Assembly (NCBI GenBank): GCA_018065965.1
Contig: JAGHSH010000241.1
Coordinates: 1 to 9,040 of the forward strand
Origin: Candidatus Apopatocola equi
GTDB lineage: Bacteria; Bacillota; Clostridia; Oscillospirales; Oscillospiraceae
Direction: 5' to 3'
DNA length: 9,040 nucleotides
Made by a program: the position numbers and the translations under genes. How positions within the stretch are numbered: position 1 is the stretch's first letter; every line of letters starts with the position of its first letter. Positions 1-5,626 of the stretch are shown here, piece after piece. The notes beneath the pieces were generated by a model. It worked only from the letters and a program-made list of their open reading frames with translations. It searched no databases and was not told where the DNA came from.

Positions 1-923
1 GTGCTGTTGTAAATCAGAATATCTGCGGACAGAGCCTCGTCACAAAAGGTTTCCATCTGCATATTCAGGGTGGTCACGGCGCTGTCGTCGGCACCCAAAT
101 CGGGGAAAATGTAACGGCCGCCGGCCAGCTCAATGCTGCGGGCGATATAGTCGCCGGATTTCCGCACGGTCACGGAGCCGTTGGAATTGATGCTGAAGAA
201 GGCCACGGTCTTGCCGGTGCTGCTCTGGGAGAGGATGCCATCGAGCTTCTCCAGCTCTGCCTCAAAGAGCCTCCCGGCGGCCTCCTCTCTGCCCAGCAGA
301 GCGCCGTAGACCTTGATCCATTCCATGCGCCCGAGAGGGTGCCTTACATAGCTGGAGCGTTCCACAAACACGGGGATTCCCAGCCGTTCCAGCTGTTCCT
401 TTACCTCGGGCGTGTGGTAGATCATGGTGGATTCCACGGCCAGCGAGCATTTCTCCTGACAGATGCGCTCATAATCCGGGGCGCTGTATTTGCCGGCGTA
501 GAGCAGCTCGCCCCGCTCCATGGCTCCGGCTGCCTCAGCAATGTACCAGTCATTCTGCTTCAGCCCGGAGAGACGGATGCAGTCCACGGCATCCAGCGCC
601 CGGAAGAGATCCATGGCAGAGGTGGCGACCAGATACAGATTGCGCAGGGGCTGACGGAGCACGGTAATGTCCCCATCCAGCCCGGCAGGAACGTCTGCGC
701 TTTCCGGCACGATCAGATAACGCTCACCGTCGGAGACGGAAAGCAGCGTGAGACCTTCACTGTAGTGCGTAAGGGAAAACTCCGTGGCATAGGACAGCTC
801 TTCCTCCGACAGGGGAGTGAGGCTGTTCCACGACGGTACATTGCCGCTCCCGCCTTCGGCGCCGCAGGCCGAGAGGAGCAGACAGAGGACGGAGAGAATA
901 ATAACAGTCGAAGTTCGTTTCAT
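1..923 (-). CDS. ABC transporter substrate-binding lipoprotein, corrinoid/iron-complex type (3' end outside window)
   Basis: This is probably the extracellular binding component of a metal-chelate (corrinoid, haem or siderophore) ABC importer; 307 residues are visible. The N-terminus is a lipoprotein signal with lipobox LLSAC and lipidated Cys20. The body reads like a class III (BtuF/FepB-fold) binding protein: an N-terminal lobe with AMDLFRALDAVDCI (about 103-116), a helical linker, then HPLGRMEWIKVYGALLGREE (195-214), the conserved stretch near the second lobe. The frame stays open to position 1, so roughly the last 50 or more residues are missing. The ATG lies in an ATGA overlap with the stop of the upstream lipoprotein gene, and only a weak GGA sits upstream, so translational coupling is likely. 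It shares the riboswitch-led transcript with the CbiK-like gene, which points to a corrinoid or tetrapyrrole ligand. That ligand is inference; iron-chelate binding cannot be excluded. Confidence 0.85.
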   Translation of the reverse strand, partial: MKRTSTVIILSVLCLLLSACGAEGGSGNVPSWNSLTPLSEEELSYATEFSLTHYSEGLTLLSVSDGERYLIVPESADVPAGLDGDITVLRQPLRNLYLVATSAMDLFRALDAVDCIRLSGLKQNDWYIAEAAGAMERGELLYAGKYSAPDYERICQEKCSLAVESTMIYHTPEVKEQLERLGIPVFVERSSYVRHPLGRMEWIKVYGALLGREEAAGRLFEAELEKLDGILSQSSTGKTVAFFSINSNGSVTVRKSGDYIARSIELAGGRYIFPDLGADDSAVTTLNMQMETFCDEALSADILIYNS

Positions 924-1330
924 TTCACAGTTTCCAGCGTGGAAGAATCCAGCAGCAGGGTGTATTCGATCTCATGGGGCGTGCTCATGGCCACCGTGTC
1001 ACCGATGAGGGGAAGCTCTTTGTCCAGCGCCTCCACGGGAATGCGGAAGGTGGAGCCGGGCTCGGTGGAGAGCACCTCAAAGCGCTCACCGTTCACCAGA
1101 ACATAATCGTAGCTCCTGCTGCTGAAGACCAGCTCCGCCGTCATCTCCCCGTTTTCCACCGTCAGCAGGGTGGGGTTGAGAAGGGTGGTCTTTCCGCTTC
1201 CGCCTTTGAGGGAGGCGGTAACGGTGTATACGCCGTTTTCGGCGATCACAGCCTTTTTTCCGCAGCCGCAGCAGAGGAGAAAGGCCAAAAGCAGGAAAAG
1301 TACCGTCAGTTTTCGGGCCATGTGTCTCAT
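920..1330 (-). CDS. Small NEAT-like secreted lipoprotein
   Basis: This is a 136-residue lipoprotein of unassigned biochemical function. A hydrophobic signal (about residues 8-22) ends in LLCCGCGKK; Cys23, or one of Cys20/21, should be lipidated. The mature part is a single small, probably all-beta domain: NGVYTVTASLKGGSGKTTL, LLTVENGEMTAELVFSSRSY, VLVNGERFEVL, STFRIPVEALDKELPLIG and AMSTPHEIEYTLLLD. The pattern (TVENG, a short strand, then a tyrosine-containing last strand) recalls NEAT haem-binding domains, but this is a resemblance, not an identification. I chose ATG 1330 because GAGG lies about 9 bases upstream; ATG 1321 is the alternative. A longer open frame runs up to 1600 but overlaps the cbiK-like gene out of frame. 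The gene follows that chelatase by 100 bp and overlaps the binding-protein gene by ATGA, suggesting a role in handing a metal or tetrapyrrole to the importer. It resembles the lipoprotein at 3111-3614. Confidence 0.8.
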   Translation of the reverse strand: MRHMARKLTVLFLLLAFLLCCGCGKKAVIAENGVYTVTASLKGGSGKTTLLNPTLLTVENGEMTAELVFSSRSYDYVLVNGERFEVLSTEPGSTFRIPVEALDKELPLIGDTVAMSTPHEIEYTLLLDSSTLETVK

Positions 1331-1366
1331 AAGCAATACCTCATAACAGCAAATAAAACCTCGGGA

Positions 1367-1394
1367 AGCCTCTTCCGTCCAATGGGAAGAGGCT
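1367..1394 (-). other. Intercistronic RNA hairpin between the chelatase and lipoprotein genes
   Basis: A perfect 10-bp inverted repeat (AGCCTCTTCC / GGAAGAGGCT) with an 8-base loop lies in the 100-bp gap after the chelatase stop. In the minus-strand transcript it is followed, after several bases, by a U-rich run (UUUUAUUU), so it could act as a leaky attenuator or as a 3' stabiliser setting chelatase levels above those of the downstream genes. The structure is visible; the role is inferred. Confidence 0.55.
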
Positions 1395-1430
1395 CCTTCG
1401 GTGTGGCAATCTTCAATGACAGCGTAAGCC

Positions 1431-2672
1431 TTAACCGGCGATAGCGGCGCGGGTGTGGCTGACGTAAATGTCCTCAATGGCGGGAATGCTGCCCATACCG
1501 GCGATCTGGCACTCCACAGTCTCAAAAGCGCCGCTGGCAACAAAGGCGGACTTCCAGGAGTCCTCATCATCGCCGGCCATATCGTTGTTGGCATGGTCAC
1601 CGGCCACGACCATCAGCGGACGGAGAATGACCTTGGTGTACCCGGCGTCCTTCACAGCCTCGATCACGGCCTCAAGCTCGGTCTCCTCGGGCTCACCCTC
1701 CACGGTGCCGATAAAGACGTTCTCATAGCCGAGCACCTTCATCTGGGCGCTCATCTGGCTGTAGGTGATCTTGGCGGTGTGGGAGGTGCCGTGACCCATC
1801 AGCACAAAGGCAACGCCTTCCTCAGCGGCGGCAGCGCAGCTCTCGTAGCCGGCAGCGTCCAGTGCGGCGGCCACCAGCGCCTCGGCGGCGGCGGTCTTAT
1901 CGGCGTTGATCACGGTGGCATCGCTGGCCACGGGGCCCAGCATGGGCTCGGCCACGACGATATTCTCAATGCGGTCGCGGTACTGCTCCAGGGCCTCGCA
2001 CATTTCGTCATACTCTGCGCCGTGCATCAGATGAGTGGGCTGCACGACCAGATTCTTCACGCCGTTCTTCACGGCACGCTCCAGAGCCTGCTCCATGTTG
2101 TCGATGGCAACGCCTTCGCGGGCCTGCACATGGTTGATAATGATCTGAGCGGTATAGGCACGGCGGACGCTCCAGTCGGGGAAGGCGGCGGCAAGAGCCT
2201 TTTCGATTCCGCCGATATCCTGGGCGCGGCTGTCGTTGAAGCTGGTGCCGAAGCTGACCACAAGGATCTCGTTCTCACCGATGTCATCGGCGTTGAGAGG
2301 ATCGTCCAGAGAGCCGTCGCCGGTATCACGGCCGAAGTAGTCGGGATCGGCGTTTTCGCCCTCCACCAGTTCCTTCTGTTCGTCGGTCAGAGCGTCCCAG
2401 GCGGCCTTGGCGGCGGCGCACTGGGCGTCGGTCTCATCGGTGCGCTCCTGCACATAGATGGCGTCGATCAGCGCAGCCACCGCGTCGGCAGCGGCCTGAT
2501 CCTTATCCTCCTGGCTCTCCTCCACGGTTTCCTGCGGCTGGGCAGGAACCTCGGCGGGGGCTTCGGCGGGAGCTTCCGTGGGAGTCTCAGCGGGGGCCTT
2601 GGTGCTGCCGCAACCGGAGAACAGGCCGAGAAGCAGGCAGATGGCACAGAGAAGTGCCGCGGATTTTTTCAT
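1431..2672 (-). CDS. cbiK: Secreted lipoprotein sirohydrochlorin cobaltochelatase-like protein (CbiK family)
   Basis: This is a CbiK/class II chelatase-family protein of 413 residues, longer than the roughly 260-300 usual for the family. A lipoprotein signal ends at LFSGC (Cys21). A Pro/Ala/Glu-rich spacer (about 26-52) and a charged helical segment (56-105, with AAKAAWDALTDEQKELVEG) precede the chelatase fold. That fold opens with ILVVSFGTSFNDSRAQDIGG (136-155) and contains QPTHLMHG (211-218), MGHGTSH (His294, His298), GTVEG (Glu325) and RPLMVVAGDHANND (His360). His294, Glu325 and His360 correspond to the conserved metal-site residues of CbiK. Cytoplasmic CbiK inserts Co2+ into sirohydrochlorin; here the signal places the enzyme outside the membrane, like periplasmic Desulfovibrio CbiK-P. 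The ATG has a strong AAGGAG 7 bases upstream (2680-2685), just after the riboswitch terminator, so B12 should repress it. Substrate and direction (metal insertion or removal) are uncertain. Confidence 0.9.
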   Translation of the reverse strand: MKKSAALLCAICLLLGLFSGCGSTKAPAETPTEAPAEAPAEVPAQPQETVEESQEDKDQAAADAVAALIDAIYVQERTDETDAQCAAAKAAWDALTDEQKELVEGENADPDYFGRDTGDGSLDDPLNADDIGENEILVVSFGTSFNDSRAQDIGGIEKALAAAFPDWSVRRAYTAQIIINHVQAREGVAIDNMEQALERAVKNGVKNLVVQPTHLMHGAEYDEMCEALEQYRDRIENIVVAEPMLGPVASDATVINADKTAAAEALVAAALDAAGYESCAAAAEEGVAFVLMGHGTSHTAKITYSQMSAQMKVLGYENVFIGTVEGEPEETELEAVIEAVKDAGYTKVILRPLMVVAGDHANNDMAGDDEDSWKSAFVASGAFETVECQIAGMGSIPAIEDIYVSHTRAAIAG

Positions 2673-2690
2673 GTTCTTTCTCCTTCAAAA

Positions 2691-2725
2691 TAAAAAATCC
2701 CCTCAGCCGGAACAGCGGCTAAAGG
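2691..2725 (-). terminator. Intrinsic terminator of the cobalamin riboswitch
   Basis: On the minus strand a 10-bp stem (arms at 2716-2725 and 2700-2709, two G-U pairs, 6-base loop) is followed by a run of six U (2697 to 2692). It ends only about 6 bases before the chelatase ribosome site, the layout of a riboswitch expression platform acting by premature termination. Its 3' arm is also complementary to the riboswitch P13 arm at 2816-2827, giving a plausible antiterminator. Confidence 0.8.
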
Positions 2726-2990
2726 AATCAAGGCGCAAGAACACAAACCCCACCGCGTTGTACCACAAGCAGCGCAGGGAGAGCGTATGCGGATCGAACC
2801 AATAACTCGTGGCTATCCGGCCAAGAACCATTGAGCAGGTTTCCTGACTCACAGCACCTTCCAACCGCCTTCCCGCTTTCGCAGTGACCGAGACTCTGTG
2901 ATCTCAAGGTTGGGGTATCTGCTGCTCACAGTGACGAGTTCGTACAGGATTTGCACCTGTTTCCCTTTAGCAAAACTGCCACTCAATGTA
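2726..2990 (-). ncRNA. Cobalamin (B12) riboswitch upstream of the chelatase/transport operon
   Basis: Read on the minus strand, the leader contains the class hallmarks in order. GGGAAACAGGTGCAAATCCTG (about 2945-2965) is followed by the CACTGTGA element near 2925-2935. GCGGGAAGGCGG lies near 2867-2878. The B12 box is GAGTCAGGAAACCTGCTC (2833-2850). A P13-like hairpin follows at 2800-2833, with 14-base arms paired except for one mismatch, and a 6-base loop. The terminator at 2691-2725 completes the platform. This arrangement predicts that adenosylcobalamin or a related corrinoid shuts off cbiK and the following lipoprotein and transporter genes. The aptamer boundaries are approximate because I folded it by eye. 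Confidence 0.93.
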
Positions 2991-2996
2991 CTTCAC

Positions 2997-3024
2997 AGTA
3001 TATCACTATTTCCGCAGATGTCAA
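2997..3024 (-). promoter_or_regulatory. Sigma70-type promoter for the riboswitch-led operon
   Basis: TTGACA (3019-3024) and TATACT (2997-3002) are separated by 16 bases on the minus strand. Transcription would begin near 2990, just upstream of the riboswitch aptamer. The -35 is consensus and the -10 differs from TATAAT at one position. The -10 is embedded in AGTGATATACT, which matches the -10 context of the divergent promoter. Confidence 0.75.
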
Positions 3025-3043
3025 GCAAATTCTGCATTTTCTC

Positions 3044-3072
3044 TTGCATTTAAACTGTGAAAGTGATATAAC
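3044..3072 (+). promoter_or_regulatory. Divergent promoter for the lipoprotein/phosphatase unit
   Basis: TTGCAT (3044-3049) and TATAAC (3067-3072) are spaced by exactly 17 bases, upstream of the plus-strand lipoprotein gene. The -10 lies in AGTGATATAACT, sharing the 9-mer AGTGATATA with the opposing promoter. Unlike that promoter, no riboswitch follows, so regulation must differ, perhaps through the inverted repeat that covers the -10/+1 region. Confidence 0.6.
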
Positions 3073-3085
3073 TATCGATATAGTT
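3070..3085 (+). promoter_or_regulatory. Inverted repeat over the -10/+1, candidate operator
   Basis: AACTAT-CGAT-ATAGTT has perfect 6-bp arms around a 4-base centre and overlaps the end of the -10 and the expected start of transcription. A bound repressor here would block the plus-strand promoter. It does not match a regulator consensus (Fur, DtxR or MntR) that I can name with confidence. Confidence 0.4.
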
Positions 3086-3110
3086 TGTTGGGAAGGAACG
3101 GTATGATCCG

Positions 3111-3614
3111 ATGAAAAAAAGTACAGTGCTCCTGCTTCTTTTTTCTCTTCTTCTGCTCTGCGGCTGCACAGGTTCCGGGCGTACGGAGAGCGCAGCACCC
3201 CCTGCCGACAGTGCCGGGGAGGCGGAGATCGCCGCGGATTGCCCGCTGCCGGACGGGAAGTATACCGCTGAGTTCAGGACGGACAGCTCCATGTTCCATG
3301 TGAACGAAGCGCTGGACGGAAAGGGCATTCTGACGGTGGAGAACGGGCACATGACCATTCATGTGACGCTGGCTTCCACCTCCATTCTGAAGCTCTTCCC
3401 GGGCAAAGCGGAGGATGCCAAGACAGACGGGGCTGTTCTGCTGGAGCCCAGCGAGGACACTGTTGACTACCATGACGGCACCACCGATGTGGCCTTCGGC
3501 TTTGATGTGCCGGTTCCCGCGCTGGATACGGACTTCGACCTGGCTCTCATCGGCAAGAAGGGCGTGTGGTACGACCATGTGGTCAGCGTCAGCAACCCCG
3601 AGCCTTTGCAGTGA
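3111..3614 (+). CDS. Small secreted lipoprotein, NEAT-like, paralogous to the one at 920-1330
   Basis: This is a 167-residue lipoprotein with signal MKKSTVLLLLFSLLLLCGC (lipidated Cys19) and a short polar linker rich in Ser, Ala and Glu (about 20-45). One domain follows: PLPDGKYTAEF, GKGILTVENGHMTIHVTLAS (70-89), KLFPGKAEDAKTDGAVLLEP, TTDVAFGFDVPVPALDTDFD and LALIGKKGVWYDHVVSVSNP at the C-terminus. The order DGxYT ... LTVENGxMT ... (I/V)PVxALDxxxxLxLIG is shared with the lipoprotein at 920-1330, so the two look homologous although the present one is longer. The function is not established. A role in binding a metal, haem or corrinoid at the cell surface is inferred from the neighbours and the NEAT-like pattern. 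GGAAGGA (3091-3097) is 13 bases upstream of the chosen ATG, which is rather far; it is better placed for ATG 3103, which opens only a three-codon frame ending in an ATGA overlap with this gene. Confidence 0.82.
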   Translation: MKKSTVLLLLFSLLLLCGCTGSGRTESAAPPADSAGEAEIAADCPLPDGKYTAEFRTDSSMFHVNEALDGKGILTVENGHMTIHVTLASTSILKLFPGKAEDAKTDGAVLLEPSEDTVDYHDGTTDVAFGFDVPVPALDTDFDLALIGKKGVWYDHVVSVSNPEPLQ

Positions 3615-3623
3615 AATGAGTAT

Positions 3624-4226
3624 ATGAGTGATTACGTTTTCCTGTTTGATCTGGATTCTACCCTGACGCGCTGCGAGATCCTGCCCATGCTGGCAGAAAA
3701 GCTCGGCAATGCCGAGCGGATGCGGCAGATGACCGAGGAGACCATGCGGGGCGAGCGTCCCTTTTCGGAGAGCTTCTCCGAACGGGTGCGGATGCTCTCC
3801 GAGCTGCCTGTCAGTGCGGTGGCGGAGCAGGTGGCTGCCGTGCCTCTCAACCGGAAAATGACAGAGTTCGTCCGTCAGCACCCGGAGAGGTGTTATGTGG
3901 TCACCGGCAATGTGGACTGCTGGATCGAAGAGCTGCTCCGCCCCCTGCTGCCGGCGGAGCATATCATCTGCTCACAGGCGCTGTTGGAGAACGGCTATAT
4001 CCGTTCTCTGCGCACGGTGGTGGATAAGGGCGAGGCGGCAGCGCGCTTCACCGCTCCGCTTGTAGTCATAGGCGACGGGGATAACGATGTCCCCATGGCC
4101 CGGCGGGCTGAGATCGTGATCGGCTTTGGCGGGGTGCGGGAGATCGCCCCGGGTCTCAGAGACCTCTGCACCCGCAGCTTCACCGACGAGAGCGAATGCG
4201 CGGCTTTCCTGGAAACACTGCTCTGA
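3624..4226 (+). CDS. HAD-family phosphatase, phosphoserine phosphatase-like (SerB/HAD-IB)
   Basis: This 200-residue cytoplasmic haloacid dehalogenase-superfamily phosphatase has all four motifs. Motif I is FDLDSTLT (nucleophile Asp9, acid/base Asp11), motif II is VVTGN (Thr94), motif III is the Lys of VDKGEA (Lys135), and motif IV is IGDGDNDVPM (Asp151 and Asp155 for Mg2+). The cap segment with EETMRGERPFSESFSERVRML (about 38-58) resembles the SerB cap, in which Glu and Arg bind the substrate carboxylate, so a phosphoserine-like substrate is the first guess. It starts 9 bases after the lipoprotein stop with no strong ribosome site, so it is probably cotranslated. The pairing with a surface lipoprotein is not explained by serine synthesis. 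A role in cobalamin nucleotide-loop phosphatase chemistry is possible but unsupported by any motif. Confidence 0.85.
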   Translation: MSDYVFLFDLDSTLTRCEILPMLAEKLGNAERMRQMTEETMRGERPFSESFSERVRMLSELPVSAVAEQVAAVPLNRKMTEFVRQHPERCYVVTGNVDCWIEELLRPLLPAEHIICSQALLENGYIRSLRTVVDKGEAAARFTAPLVVIGDGDNDVPMARRAEIVIGFGGVREIAPGLRDLCTRSFTDESECAAFLETLL

Positions 4227-4347
4227 GGCAGAATGTTTTCTGGAAGTATTATAGTATGTTATAGTCTGTTTTGACTTGTTATAACTCCGCTGCGCTTGCG
4301 TTGTAAAATACAGATAGAAATGCATTTTTTGCTGCATTTCTCGAAAA
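4227..4347. other. Intergenic stretch with 10-bp tandem repeats and an inverted repeat
   Basis: No gene is seen here. Four imperfect 10-mers follow head to tail at 4249-4288 (TTATAGTATG, TTATAGTCTG, TTTTGACTTG, TTATAACTCC), sharing TT at the start and mostly TG at the end. A 9-bp perfect inverted repeat follows (AGAAATGCA 4316-4324, TGCATTTCT 4333-4341) with a T-rich 8-base loop. The stretch is AT-richer than the flanking genes. It lies between converging genes, so it is not an obvious promoter region. Confidence 0.4.
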
Positions 4348-4389
4348 GCAAAGGGCGTGTACCTGCCGGTACATGCCCTTTGCTTTTTT
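4344..4389. terminator. Bidirectional intrinsic terminator between converging units
   Basis: A 16-bp stem (arms 4348-4363 and 4368-4383, one G-U pair) with the tetraloop TGCC is followed by six T on the plus strand (4384-4389) and by four U in the minus-strand transcript (from 4347-4344). It terminates the phosphatase transcript from the left and the hemA transcript from the right. The T-run touches the hemA stop codon (4388-4390), so hemA has essentially no 3' untranslated spacer before the hairpin. Confidence 0.9.
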
Positions 4390-5626
4390 ATTTGGAAATA
4401 TTCAGACCGAAGAGAGAATCGACCACGCGGGTGTATTCCCACTGCTCCTCCTCCGTCTTCAGTCCCTTGAGTGTAAGGATGGGATCCTTTATCAGCTTCT
4501 TCAGGGAAGCCCGAAGGATCTGCTGCAGAAGCTTTTCCTCCCGGACAGTGAGCTCCAGCTTCCTGTCCAAATAGCCGCAGCTGTCGCTGCAGATCTCCTC
4601 GCAGCGCTGCTGCAGAGCCTGGATCACGCTGTCCACCCGGCTGCCGAAGAGCCAGGCTGCCGTCTCCGCCACGGCGCTGTTGAGCTCATCGCTGCACAGG
4701 GATACGAGCCGTTCCCGCTCCTGCTGGTTCTCCCGGGAGATAGCCTCCAGCGTGTCGAGATTGATGAGCGAAACGCCTTCCAGCTCGCCGAGGGCGGGAT
4801 CGATATCCCGGGGAGCGGCCAGATCCAGAAAGGTAACGCTTCCGCTGAGCTCGCACTTGTCCCGTTCAATGGTGAAGTGAGGGGAGGAGGTGGCGGAGAT
4901 CACGATATCCGACTCAGCCACATAGCTGTGGCGATCCTGATAGGGGACAGCCACGCTGCCGGGAAACTGCCCGGTCACCTTGGCGGCATGACTGCTGTTG
5001 CGGCTGCAGACGGTAAGGGAAGCCACCGGGTACTCAGACACATACTGCAGTGCCAGCACGGCGGTAGCGCCGCTGCCCACCATCAGCACGCGCTTGCCCT
5101 CGAAGCCGCAGCGCTTCTGCACCTCCTTGATGCCGATATAGCTCACGGAGAGGGGGATCTCGCTGAAGCGGTAGCGGGTCTTGAGCGCCTTGGCGCAGCT
5201 GATGGCGTTTTCCACCACCCGGTTGAGCTCCTTGCGGGAGCAACCCAGTGTCCGGGAAAGCGCCAGTGCATCCTTGAGCTGGCCGAGGATCTGATCCTCG
5301 CCCAGCACCGCAGACTCCAGACCGGCAGCGATGCGGAAGATATAGCTCATGGCCTCCAGCTTCTCCAGCTCCGTCAGATACTCCTCCAGGCGGATCTCAG
5401 GGAACATGGCGATATAGGCTCTTCTGAGCGCGTCCCGTTCCGCGTCCGTTTCGTAGAAGAAGAAAACCTCGCTGCGATGGCAGGTGGCCAGCACCAGACA
5501 CTGCTGTATGCCCAGCTCCGGCGCATGCTGCAGAAACTCGATCTTCTTGTTTTCCGTGAAGGCAATGTGGTCGCGGACGCTCAGGGGTGCGCTTTTGTAG
5601 TTAATTCCGAGATAAGCAAATTCCAT
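4388..5626 (-). CDS. hemA: Glutamyl-tRNA reductase
   Basis: HemA reduces glutamyl-tRNA(Glu) with NADPH to glutamate-1-semialdehyde, the first step of the C5 tetrapyrrole pathway. The 412-residue length is typical. The catalytic Cys49 sits in LATCHRSE, where most family members have TCNR; His50 replaces the usual Asn. The signature AGLESAVLGEDQILGQLK (101-118) is intact. The nucleotide-binding loop reads VGSGATA (183-189), a variant of GxGxxG. LDLAAPRDIDP (267-277) matches the conserved end of that domain, and a C-terminal helical dimerisation region follows. The product goes to HemL, whose gene immediately precedes and overlaps it by 26 bases. AAGGA lies about 11 bases before the ATG. It is the last gene of the operon and ends at the shared terminator. 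Confidence 0.96.
   Translation of the reverse strand: MEFAYLGINYKSAPLSVRDHIAFTENKKIEFLQHAPELGIQQCLVLATCHRSEVFFFYETDAERDALRRAYIAMFPEIRLEEYLTELEKLEAMSYIFRIAAGLESAVLGEDQILGQLKDALALSRTLGCSRKELNRVVENAISCAKALKTRYRFSEIPLSVSYIGIKEVQKRCGFEGKRVLMVGSGATAVLALQYVSEYPVASLTVCSRNSSHAAKVTGQFPGSVAVPYQDRHSYVAESDIVISATSSPHFTIERDKCELSGSVTFLDLAAPRDIDPALGELEGVSLINLDTLEAISRENQQERERLVSLCSDELNSAVAETAAWLFGSRVDSVIQALQQRCEEICSDSCGYLDRKLELTVREEKLLQQILRASLKKLIKDPILTLKGLKTEEEQWEYTRVVDSLFGLNISK

Noticed and set aside
1182..1202. GGSGKTT in the small lipoprotein, resembling a P-loop
   Set aside because: The protein is a secreted lipoprotein of 136 residues with no Walker B or ATPase fold; the match is a short beta-turn coincidence.
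920..1600. Long start for the small lipoprotein (226 residues)
   Set aside because: The extra N-terminus overlaps the chelatase gene out of frame, and it would bury the lipoprotein signal. GAGG supports ATG 1330.
1455..2693. 412-codon plus-strand frame opposite the chelatase gene
   Set aside because: It is a Gly/His/Leu-rich antisense shadow. The minus strand has a signal peptide, conserved chelatase motifs, a strong ribosome site and a riboswitch.
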